Positions 26,617 to 34,117 of a stretch of 64,000 bases of DNA are shown here, one piece after another. Position 1 is the first letter of the stretch, and the number at the start of each line of letters is the position of its first letter. The translations under genes and the position numbers were made by a program. The notes under the pieces were generated by a model. The model had not been told where the DNA came from. It searched no databases and saw only the letters and a program-made list of their open reading frames with translations. This DNA is from Pseudomonadota bacterium (GTDB lineage Bacteria; Pseudomonadota; Gammaproteobacteria; Burkholderiales; Burkholderiaceae_C): assembly GCA_020161145.1 (NCBI GenBank), contig JAIUPQ010000003.1, positions 62,001 to 126,000 on the forward strand. The letters run 5' to 3'.

Positions 26617-29325
26617 ATGCTGACCCAAACCCAACTGGGCCTTGTGATGCAGCGTGCCGCACGGGCCTTTGTGGCCCGCTGCACCCAGCCGCTGAATGCC
26701 GCCATGCAGGCCCATGGCATCACCACCCCGGCGCGCGTCTGCGCCTTCCTGGCCCAGATCGGCCACGAGTCGGGCGAGCTGCTGTGGATGCGCGAGATCT
26801 GGGGCCCCACCGCCCAGCAGCGGCGCTACGAGCCCGTCACCTCGCTGTCCAAAAGCCTGGGCAACACCCAGCCCGGCGATGGCCGGCGCTACATGGGTCG
26901 CGGCCCCATCCAGATCACCGGCCGCGCCAACTACGCGCGCTACGGCAAGCTGCTGGGGCTGGACCTGGAGGCCCAGCCTCAGCAGGCGGAAACGCCCGAG
27001 GTGGGGTTTCAGATTGCCGCGCTGTACTGGCAGCGCAACGGCCTGAACGAGCTGGCCGACCGGGTCAGCGACGCCGACGACGAGGCGTTCACCCAGATCA
27101 CCCGCCGCATCAACGGTGGCACCAACGGCCTGCCCGAGCGCCGCGCGCTGTGGCGGCGCGCGGTGGGGGTGCTGGGGCCGCTGCCGGCGCCCGCACCCGT
27201 GGCGGCCAGCCAAGCCGCCGCCAGCCGGGCCAGCCTGGCGCGCGGCGCCGAGGCCATCGCCAAGGCCACCCCGGCGACCCGGCGCGGCGCCGCCCGGCCC
27301 GCCGCGCCGGCGCGCGTGCTCGACGCCCGCGCCGACACGCTGGACTTTCGCGACCAGATGTATGTGCCCTCACTCATCGAGGTGCCGCCCTATGTGCCGC
27401 TGGGCGACTACCTGGCCCACGACGTGCCCATCCTCGACCAGGGCCGCCAGGGCGCCTGCACCGGCTTTGGCCTGGCCACCGTCGTGCACTACCTGCAGGC
27501 CCGGCGGCAGGTGGGCGAAGACCGCGTGCCCGTCAGCCCGCTGATGCTCTACGACCTGGCGCGCCGCTACGACGAATGGCCCGGCGAGGCCTATGAAGGC
27601 TCGTCGGCGCGCGGCGCCATGAAAGGCTGGCACAAACATGGTGTGGCCCAGCAGGCGCTGTGGCCGGCGCGGGCGCGAGGCCGCCGCAGCGCCCTGCCCG
27701 ACAGCGTGCTGGCCGATGCGCGCAAGCGGCCCCTGGGCGCCTACTTCCGGGTCAGCCACAAAGACCTGGTGGCCATGCACGCGGCGCTGGCCGAGGTGGG
27801 CATCCTCTACGCCACCGCCACCACCCACAGCGGCTGGAGCGCGGTGGCCGAAGACGGGTTGATTCCCTTCGAGACCGACGTGGCCGGTGGCCATGCGTTC
27901 GCCATCGTGGCCTACGACGACATGGGGTTCTGGATCCAGAACTCCTGGGGCCCGGACTGGGGCCTGCATGGCTTTGCCCGCATCAGCTACGACGACTGGC
28001 TGCAAAACAGCACCGACGTCTGGGTGGCCCGCCTGGGCGTGCCCGTGCATTTGCGCGCCGCCAGCTCGGCCGCACAGACCAACGCCGTCCGCAGCGCCGA
28101 CGCCCAGGGCTACGCCATCGAAGACCTGCGCCCGCACCTGATCAGCGCGGGCGTGGGTGGCGCCCTCAAGCCGGGCGGCAACTGGGGCACCGACGAGGCC
28201 GACCTGAGCCAGATGGTGGCGCAAATGCAGGCCACCATTTCAGGCTGGGCCACGCCGCGCGTGCTGCTCTACGCCCATGGCGGCCTGGTCAGCGAACAGG
28301 AAGCCGTGCAGCGCCTGGCCGAATACCGCCCGGCCCTGCTGGCGCAACAGGTCTACCCGCTGGCCTTCGTCTGGCACAGCGACTTCATGAGCACGCTCAA
28401 AGGCATCCTGCGCCAGGCCATTCGCGAGCGCCGCGACGACAGCGCCATCGACGGCCTCAAGGACTTTCTGCTCGACCGCGTGGACGACATGCTGGAGCCG
28501 CTGGCACGCACCCTGCTGGGCAAGCTGGCCTGGGACGACATGAAGGCCAACGCCCGCGGCGCCAGCCGGCCCGGCCATGCCGCGCACAGGCTGCTGGGGC
28601 ATCTGGGCCGCGTCAAGGCCGCGCTGCCCGGGCTGGAGCTGCACCTGGCCGCCCACAGCGCAGGCAGCATCCTGCTGGCGCCCATGCTGGGCGTCATGCG
28701 CCGCCAGGGCCTCACAGCGCAAAGCTGCACGCTGTGGGCACCGGCCTGCACGCATGACGACTTGCGCACCCACTACCAACCGGCGCTGGAAAACGGCACG
28801 CTGGCGCGGTTGGCGCTCTACCTGCTGACCGACACCGTCGAGCAGGACGACGACTGCGCCGGCATCTACGGCAAGTCGCTGCTCTACCTGGTCAGCCACG
28901 CGCTGGAGGCCCAGGTGCGCATCCCCGGCTCGACCACGCACACCGGCGTGCCGCTGCTGGGCATGGCGCGCTACCTGGACCCCCGCCACAAGGCGTTCGA
29001 TCCCGCGTTCAGTGCGCTGCTGCGGCAGCTGGGCGTGGAAGTCGTGCTCTCGCCCAACGACGCGCTGCTGGGTGCGCGCGGCGCCGCCCGCGCCCTGCAC
29101 CACGGCGACTTCGACAACGACGAGCGCACCGTGGCCGGCACGCTGGCCCGCATCCTGGGCCTGGCGCAGTTGCCGGATGCGGACGAAGTCGAGCGCCCCA
29201 TCTCGGGCCGCGACGAGGCCCACGTGGGCGGCGCCGTGCTGGCCTTCAGCCAGCCGGTGGGCAGCACCCGGGCCCGGCGGCGGCATCTGGACGCCCTCTC
29301 ACTGCCCACCGCCGGCGCAGGCTGA
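26617..29325 (+). CDS. Three-domain protein: GH19-like muramidase/chitinase, papain-like protease, alpha/beta hydrolase
   Basis: A 902-residue protein combining three hydrolase modules. Residues ~1-195 are a GH19-type lysozyme/chitinase domain with catalytic E51 in IGHESGELLWM and the motif GRGPIQITGRANYARYG (94-110). After an Ala/Pro-rich linker (~190-225), residues ~240-475 are a C1 papain-like protease with oxyanion Q275, nucleophile C281 (DQGRQGACTGFGLA), H426 (GGHAFAIVAYD) and N442 (QNSWGPDWG). Residues ~545-860 resemble an alpha/beta hydrolase with YAHGGLV (552-558) and nucleophile S681 in AAHSAGS. No signal peptide or membrane helix is visible. AGGAGGAG before the ATG at 26617 fixes the start. 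No secretion or immunity gene is adjacent, so export and role are unknown. Confidence 0.82.
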   Translation: MLTQTQLGLVMQRAARAFVARCTQPLNAAMQAHGITTPARVCAFLAQIGHESGELLWMREIWGPTAQQRRYEPVTSLSKSLGNTQPGDGRRYMGRGPIQITGRANYARYGKLLGLDLEAQPQQAETPEVGFQIAALYWQRNGLNELADRVSDADDEAFTQITRRINGGTNGLPERRALWRRAVGVLGPLPAPAPVAASQAAASRASLARGAEAIAKATPATRRGAARPAAPARVLDARADTLDFRDQMYVPSLIEVPPYVPLGDYLAHDVPILDQGRQGACTGFGLATVVHYLQARRQVGEDRVPVSPLMLYDLARRYDEWPGEAYEGSSARGAMKGWHKHGVAQQALWPARARGRRSALPDSVLADARKRPLGAYFRVSHKDLVAMHAALAEVGILYATATTHSGWSAVAEDGLIPFETDVAGGHAFAIVAYDDMGFWIQNSWGPDWGLHGFARISYDDWLQNSTDVWVARLGVPVHLRAASSAAQTNAVRSADAQGYAIEDLRPHLISAGVGGALKPGGNWGTDEADLSQMVAQMQATISGWATPRVLLYAHGGLVSEQEAVQRLAEYRPALLAQQVYPLAFVWHSDFMSTLKGILRQAIRERRDDSAIDGLKDFLLDRVDDMLEPLARTLLGKLAWDDMKANARGASRPGHAAHRLLGHLGRVKAALPGLELHLAAHSAGSILLAPMLGVMRRQGLTAQSCTLWAPACTHDDLRTHYQPALENGTLARLALYLLTDTVEQDDDCAGIYGKSLLYLVSHALEAQVRIPGSTTHTGVPLLGMARYLDPRHKAFDPAFSALLRQLGVEVVLSPNDALLGARGAARALHHGDFDNDERTVAGTLARILGLAQLPDADEVERPISGRDEAHVGGAVLAFSQPVGSTRARRRHLDALSLPTAGAG

Positions 29326-29371
29326 CGCGTAAACTGGCGGGCTTTCCCGCACCGCCTCAGGAGCCCAGCCC

Positions 29372-31174
29372 ATGGACACCCGCACCCACCCCACCCGCCT
29401 GCGTCTGACCGCCCTGCGCGAGGCCATGCAGGCTGCCGGCCACGACGCCGTGCTGGTGCCCTCGGCCGACCCCCACCTGTCCGAGTACCTGCCCGGTCAC
29501 TGGCAGGGGCGCGAGTGGTTCTCGGGCTTCACCGGCTCCATGGGCACGCTGGTGGTCACGGCCACCGAGGCGGCATTGTTTGCCGACAGCCGCTACTGGA
29601 CGCAGGCCGAGGCCGAACTGGCCGGCTCGGGCATCGTGCTGGTCAAGATCCCCACTGGCGCGGCCACCCACCATCTGGACTGGATGGCCGAGCATGTGGC
29701 GCGCGGCAGCACACTGGCTGTGGATGGCCACGTCCTGGGGCTGGCCGCCGCCCAGCAACTGCGCGAGGTGACCGATGGCGCCGGCATTCGCCTGGTCACC
29801 GACATCGACCCGCTGGCCGCCGCCTGGCCTGACCGCCCCACCCTGCCCACCGCCCCCGTCTTTGAACACAACGCCCCCCACGCCAGCGCCACGCGCGGCG
29901 ACAAGCTGGCGGGGGTGCGCGCCGCCCTGGCCACGCACGGTGCCAGCCACCATTTCATCTCCACCGTGGACGACATCGCCTGGCTGACCAACCTGCGCGG
30001 CGCCGACGTCAACTACAACCCCGTCTTCCTGGCCCATGCGCTGCTGAGCGCCGACGCCGCCACCCTGTATGTGGGCGCCGGCAAGGTGGCCCCTGCGCTG
30101 GCCCAACGGCTGGCGGCCGACGGCTGGCGCCTGGCCGACTACGCCCAGGCCGCGCCCGATCTGGCGGCGCTGCCGGCCGATGCCGTGCTGCTGCTGGACC
30201 CCCGCCGTGTCACCTGGGGCTTGCGCAACGCCGCGCCCGAGGCGGTGCGCGTGGTGCAGGCCATCAACCCCAGCACCCTGGCCAAGAGCCGCAAGAGCGC
30301 GGCCGATGCCGACCACATCCGCGCCGCCATGGCCGAGGACGGCGCCGCCATGTGCGCGTTCTATGCCCGCTTCGAGGCCGCCCAGGCCAGCGGCGAGCGG
30401 TTGACCGAGCTGACCGTGGACGAATGGCTGACCGCCGAGCGCACCCGCCGCCCCGGCTTCATGGGCCTGTCCTTCCCCACCATCGCCGGCTTCAACGCCA
30501 ACGGCGCCATGCCGCACTACCGTGCGCTGCCCGAGTCACACGCCGTCATTGAAGGCAACGGCCTGCTGCTGATCGACTCCGGCGCCCAGTACCTGGGTGG
30601 CACCACCGACATCACCCGCGTCTGGCCCATCGGCACGCCCAGCGCCGAGCAAAAGCAGGACTACACGCTGGTGCTCAAGGGCACCATCGCGCTGTCGCGG
30701 GCGCGCTTCCCGCTGGGCACCCTCAGCCCCATGCTGGACGCGCTGGCGCGGGCGCCGCTGTGGGCCCACAGCATCGAGTACGGCCACGGCACCGGCCACG
30801 GCGTGGGCTATTTCCTCAACGTGCACGAGGGCCCGCAGTCCATCAGCAAGGCCATCCCCGACGCCCACATGGCCATGCAGCCGGGCATGATCACCTCCAT
30901 CGAGCCTGGGCTGTACAAGCCTGGCCGCTGGGGCGTGCGCATCGAGAACCTGGTGCTCAACGTGCCGGCGCCCGAGAGCGAGTTTGGCGAGTTCCTGGCC
31001 TTCGAGACGCTGACGCTGTGCCCCATCGACACGCGCAGCATCGATCGCAGCCTGCTGGACGCCACCGAAACGCAGTGGCTCAACGCCTACCACGCCACCG
31101 TGCGCGAGCGCCTCGCGCCGCTGGTGAACGGCGCCGCCAAGGCCTGGCTGCTGGCGCGCACCGAACCCATCTAG
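29372..31174 (+). CDS. Xaa-Pro aminopeptidase, M24B family
   Basis: A 600-residue three-domain aminopeptidase P of the XPNPEP1-like long form, removing N-terminal residues before proline. Two creatinase-like N-domains precede the pita-bread catalytic domain. The dimetal ligands are visible: D in LLIDSGAQYLGG, D in TTDITRVW, H in GTGHGVGYF, E in SIEPGLY and E in RIENLVL. A C-terminal extension typical of the long form follows. CAGGAG precedes the ATG. It lies 46 bp after the three-domain hydrolase and may share its transcript. It is cytoplasmic. Confidence 0.93.
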   Translation: MDTRTHPTRLRLTALREAMQAAGHDAVLVPSADPHLSEYLPGHWQGREWFSGFTGSMGTLVVTATEAALFADSRYWTQAEAELAGSGIVLVKIPTGAATHHLDWMAEHVARGSTLAVDGHVLGLAAAQQLREVTDGAGIRLVTDIDPLAAAWPDRPTLPTAPVFEHNAPHASATRGDKLAGVRAALATHGASHHFISTVDDIAWLTNLRGADVNYNPVFLAHALLSADAATLYVGAGKVAPALAQRLAADGWRLADYAQAAPDLAALPADAVLLLDPRRVTWGLRNAAPEAVRVVQAINPSTLAKSRKSAADADHIRAAMAEDGAAMCAFYARFEAAQASGERLTELTVDEWLTAERTRRPGFMGLSFPTIAGFNANGAMPHYRALPESHAVIEGNGLLLIDSGAQYLGGTTDITRVWPIGTPSAEQKQDYTLVLKGTIALSRARFPLGTLSPMLDALARAPLWAHSIEYGHGTGHGVGYFLNVHEGPQSISKAIPDAHMAMQPGMITSIEPGLYKPGRWGVRIENLVLNVPAPESEFGEFLAFETLTLCPIDTRSIDRSLLDATETQWLNAYHATVRERLAPLVNGAAKAWLLARTEPI

Positions 31175-31184
31175 AACTTACCCC

Positions 31185-31709
31185 TCAGCCGCCGCCCCAG
31201 CGCGGCGGGTTGGGGTGCAGCCGCGCCATGCTGAGCGTGTCGGCATAGACCCCAGCGCGCAGCCCATGCGCGCGGTGCAGGCCCTCGCGCACAAAGCCCA
31301 GGCGCTCATACAGCGCAATGGCCGGTGCGTTGTCGGCAAACACGAACAGTTCCACGCGCAAGATGCCGGCCCAGCGGTCGGCATGGTCCAGCAGCGCCGT
31401 CATCAGCGCCAGGCCCACGCCCTGGCGGTGGGCCGCCTGCGCCACGGAGATGCCCAGCATGGCCACGTGGCGGCGGCGCACCTGCGGCTGCGGGAGCAGG
31501 CCCGCGCTGCCCACCACCACCCCACCCAGCAAGGCCACCAGATGCAGCTCGCCGTTGGTGGCTTTTTCCTGCGACGCCAGCCGCTCGCGCCACAGCGCCT
31601 CGCTCGGGTGGGGCAGTTGCATCAGGCTGCCAAACACCGCCTCGTCGCTCATCAGGCGCACAAAAGCAGGGGCGTCATCGGCCTGGGCGCGGCGCAGGGT
31701 CACGGACAT
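31185..31709 (-). CDS. GNAT family N-acetyltransferase
   Basis: A 174-residue single-domain GNAT acetyltransferase. The acetyl-CoA loop is QAAHRQGVGLALMTALLDHA (motif A, RQGVGLA), and the C-terminal ALYERLGFVREGLHRAHGLRAG is motif B of the RimJ/L- or PhnO-like proteins. The ATG at 31709 has AGGAG five bases upstream; a GTG two codons earlier is less well placed. The acceptor substrate cannot be predicted. It converges on the aminopeptidase with only 10 bp between stops. Confidence 0.88.
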   Translation of the reverse strand: MSVTLRRAQADDAPAFVRLMSDEAVFGSLMQLPHPSEALWRERLASQEKATNGELHLVALLGGVVVGSAGLLPQPQVRRRHVAMLGISVAQAAHRQGVGLALMTALLDHADRWAGILRVELFVFADNAPAIALYERLGFVREGLHRAHGLRAGVYADTLSMARLHPNPPRWGGG

Positions 31710-31751
31710 GGGCACTCCTTCGGTTGGCCAAACATGTTCGCACGCCGGGCC

Positions 31752-32783
31752 TCACGCCGCGCCGGCCCGGCTGCGGGTCGCGTACAGCCGGCGTCGCTCG
31801 GGCGGCGTCAGCTCGGCCTGGCGCAGCTCGCGCAGCAGCTTGTGGTACCGGGCCAGCCGCTCGGGCGCCACCGCCGCGCGCACCGCGCAGCCAGGCTCCT
31901 GGTGGTGGGCGCAATCGCGAAAGCGGCAGCCGCTGGCCAGGGCCAGCACATCGGCAAACAGCGCATCGAGCTGCCCCGCGTCGCCGTCCAGATGCAGCCC
32001 GCGCAGGCCCGGCGTGTCGATCACGCAGGCCCCGCCCGGGCAGCGGCGCAGCGTGCGCACCGTGGTGTGGTGGCGGCCCCGGTCGTCGCCCGCCCGCACC
32101 GGGCCGGTGGCCTGCCAGGGCGCGCCGGTCACGGTGTTGGTCAGGCTGCTCTTGCCGGCGCCGCTGGAGCCCAGCAGCACCAGCGTGCGGCCCTCACCCA
32201 GCCAAGGCGCCAGCGCCTGCCGTGCTGCGGCAGCCCGGGTGTCCACGGCCAGCGCGGCGACGCCCGATGGCAGCAGCGCGCGCACGGCGGCCAGCCGCGA
32301 CGCCACGGTCTGCGGATACCGGTCGGCCTTGGTCAGCACCACCACCGGCGCCACGCCGGCTGCCGCCACCAGTGCCAGGTAGCGCAGCAGCCGCGCGGGG
32401 TTGTAGTCGGCGTCCAGACCCATGACCAGCAAGGCCGTGTCCACGTTGGCCACCAGCGGCTGCAACGCGCCGGTGGGCGTACGGCGCACCAGCCGGTTGA
32501 CGGGCGGCAGCAGCACCTCCAGCCGCCAGCCGCCTGCTGCGGGCTCGCACTGGCGCACCAGCGCCCAGTCGCCCACGACGGGCTGCAACGCGGTGGGCAG
32601 GCCGGCGCGGCCGGTGGCCTGGCCATCGGCCACCTGCACGTGGTCGCGCTGCACCTCGGTCACGCGCATCAGCGTCAGCCCGCCAGCCAGCGCCTCGCAG
32701 GCTTCGTGGTCATACACATGCTGCAGCAGCTCGCTGTGCAGCCCCAGGCCGCGCAGCGCGGCCAGGTCGATGGCATCCATCAT
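31752..32783 (-). CDS. rsgA: Ribosome small subunit-dependent GTPase A
   Basis: A 343-residue circularly permuted GTPase that checks late assembly of the 30S subunit. The motif order is permuted as expected: G4 VVLTKADR first, then G1 GSSGAGKSS, then G3 DTPG. An N-terminal OB-fold region (PVVGDWALV) and a C-terminal zinc-binding cluster (CRFRDCAHHQEPGC) complete the family set. The start MMDAIDLAALRG gives a slightly longer N-terminus than E. coli RsgA, a form often annotated as RsgA-like or YjeQ-like. It may be a second paralogue, since Burkholderiales often carry a separate rsgA next to other housekeeping genes. Confidence 0.88.
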   Translation of the reverse strand: MMDAIDLAALRGLGLHSELLQHVYDHEACEALAGGLTLMRVTEVQRDHVQVADGQATGRAGLPTALQPVVGDWALVRQCEPAAGGWRLEVLLPPVNRLVRRTPTGALQPLVANVDTALLVMGLDADYNPARLLRYLALVAAAGVAPVVVLTKADRYPQTVASRLAAVRALLPSGVAALAVDTRAAAARQALAPWLGEGRTLVLLGSSGAGKSSLTNTVTGAPWQATGPVRAGDDRGRHHTTVRTLRRCPGGACVIDTPGLRGLHLDGDAGQLDALFADVLALASGCRFRDCAHHQEPGCAVRAAVAPERLARYHKLLRELRQAELTPPERRRLYATRSRAGAA

Positions 32784-32888
32784 GGCAATGAGAACCTTGT
32801 CGGGCGCGCCGCGTCACGCGGGCACCGCAAAAGAAAGAAGGTGGCGGGCCGGCAAGGGGGTGCCGCGCCAGATGCGCGGCGGCGTTGC

Positions 32889-32948
32889 TCAGTGCAACGC
32901 GCTTCCCGCAGCCCGAACGCAAACGATGACGGTGTAGGTGGTGTCCAT
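32889..32948 (-). CDS. Possible 19-residue small ORF with strong ribosome-binding site
   Basis: A 19-codon frame on the minus strand (ATG at 32948, TGA at 32889) encodes MDTTYTVIVCVRAAGSALH. It is preceded by AAGGAG at an eight-base spacing, better than the sites of many real genes here. It lies in the 257-bp gap between the transglutaminase-like gene and rsgA. The rest of the gap (32784-32888 and 32949-33040) shows no further gene or clear terminator. It may be a leader peptide, a small protein or chance. Confidence 0.35.
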   Translation of the reverse strand: MDTTYTVIVCVRAAGSALH

Positions 32949-33040
32949 GGTCACGCTCCTTTGCGGGCTAGGGGGTAGGGGCAGGCGTGGCGCCTGCGCG
33001 GTAGGTTGGCCATGGTAGCGACGGCAGCAGCGTCGTCAAG

Positions 33041-33973
33041 CTATGAGCCCACGGCTATATCCAGCGGCGTGACGGTCACCGCCACCAGAGGCTCATGCGT
33101 GCCGCCGCCCAGGATGACGCCGCGCTGGGGCGAGACGTCGCTGAAGTCGCGGCCGTAGGCGATGGTGATGTGCTCGGTGCCCGGCAGCAAGTCGTTGGTG
33201 GGGTCGAACGCCACCCAGTCCGACTCGCCACCACCCGGGCACCAGACGGCCACCCAGGCGTGCGAGGCGTCGGCGCCGACGAGGCGCGGGCGGCCCGGCG
33301 GCGGGTGGGTCAGCAGGTAGCCGCTGACGTAGCGCGCCGCCAGCCCCATGGCGCGCAGGCAGGCAATCATGAAGTGCGCATAGTCCTGGCAGACGCCGCG
33401 CTTGGTCTGCAGCAACTCCAGCACCGGCGTGGCGATGGTGGTGGCCGTCGGATCGAACGTGAACTCGCCGTGCATGCGGTGCATGAAGTCCTGCACGGCC
33501 AGCAGCACCGGCTGGCCGGGCGCAAAGCTGGGTTCGGCATAGGCCTCGATCTCGCGCTTGATGCGCACGTGCGGCGACTCGTACAAAAAGCGGCAGGCCT
33601 CCAGCTCGGCGGCCGGGCGGGGCTGGCCGCTGGTGTAGCGCAGGCGGTCGCGCACCAGCTCCCAGGGCGGCGAATCGGCCAGCGCCGTGGCGGGCGCATG
33701 GGCGTGCACGGTGACGTCGATGGTCGAGCGCACGTGCAGCCGCTCGTGCGGGCGATCGTGCCCCAGCCAGCGCACCGGATTGCCAAAGGCGTCCTCACCC
33801 TCGCGCTGCCAGCGCGGCGCGGGCTCGATGGCCAGCGTGTCGGCATGCACGGTCTGCCAGCCGACGGCGCGCGGCGTCAGGTGCAGCATCTGCTGCGACA
33901 GCGCAATCGGCGCGCCGTAGTCGTACTGCGTGTCGTGCTCGACGCGGTAGCGGGCGCTGGGTGTAGTAGGCAT
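33041..33973 (-). CDS. Transglutaminase-like cysteine peptidase (ATP-grasp/alpha-E cluster)
   Basis: A 310-residue cytoplasmic protein with a Bact_transglu_N domain (YRVEHDTQYDYGAPIALSQQMLHLTPR) followed by a transglutaminase core. The triad is present: Cys in RGVCQDYAHFMIACLR, His in DASHAWVAVW and Asp in AFDPTND. The start at 33973 (MPTTPSARYRVEH) fits the domain boundary; ATG 33991 is an alternative. This family is regularly found with the circularly permuted ATP-grasp and alpha-E proteins encoded just upstream on the same strand. It is thought to act as a peptidase or transferase on a small peptide product. It is separated from them here by a three-hairpin repeat. Confidence 0.9.
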   Translation of the reverse strand: MPTTPSARYRVEHDTQYDYGAPIALSQQMLHLTPRAVGWQTVHADTLAIEPAPRWQREGEDAFGNPVRWLGHDRPHERLHVRSTIDVTVHAHAPATALADSPPWELVRDRLRYTSGQPRPAAELEACRFLYESPHVRIKREIEAYAEPSFAPGQPVLLAVQDFMHRMHGEFTFDPTATTIATPVLELLQTKRGVCQDYAHFMIACLRAMGLAARYVSGYLLTHPPPGRPRLVGADASHAWVAVWCPGGGESDWVAFDPTNDLLPGTEHITIAYGRDFSDVSPQRGVILGGGTHEPLVAVTVTPLDIAVGS

Positions 33974-34031
33974 ATCAACTATCCATTGCATCGCGCGCCA
34001 CCGTCACGCAAGCAGCCAACCGAGCCCGGCA

Positions 34032-34117
34032 ACTGCCGTGGATCCGGCTTCGCCGGTCCACTGGCGGTGCCCCCGTTGAGGGGGCGCGATCTGCGATCGC
34101 GTAGGGGGTGGTGGACA
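34032..34117. repeat. Three-hairpin intergenic repeat, copy 2
   Basis: This copy has the same order of palindromes as copy 1. A long bulged stem covers 34032-34068 (core CCGGC-TTC-GCCGG). GCCCCC-GTTGA-GGGGGC covers 34069-34085 approximately. CGCGATC-TGC-GATCGCG covers 34085-34101. The tail GTAGGGGGTGGTGGACA runs to the stop codon of the upstream minus-strand gene at 34118. In the first stem the outer paired bases differ from copy 1 but remain paired, with the same two single-base bulges. Confidence 0.75.

Noticed and set aside
29335..29350. A terminator between the three-domain hydrolase and the aminopeptidase gene
   Set aside because: GCGGG-CTTT-CCCGC is only a 5-bp stem without a T-tract, so it is not convincing.
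32710..32922. A 70-codon minus-strand frame overlapping the rsgA start
   Set aside because: It has no ribosome-binding site, is Arg/His/Pro-rich and overlaps rsgA in another frame. Similar translations may come from a dispersed DNA repeat, which I could not test.
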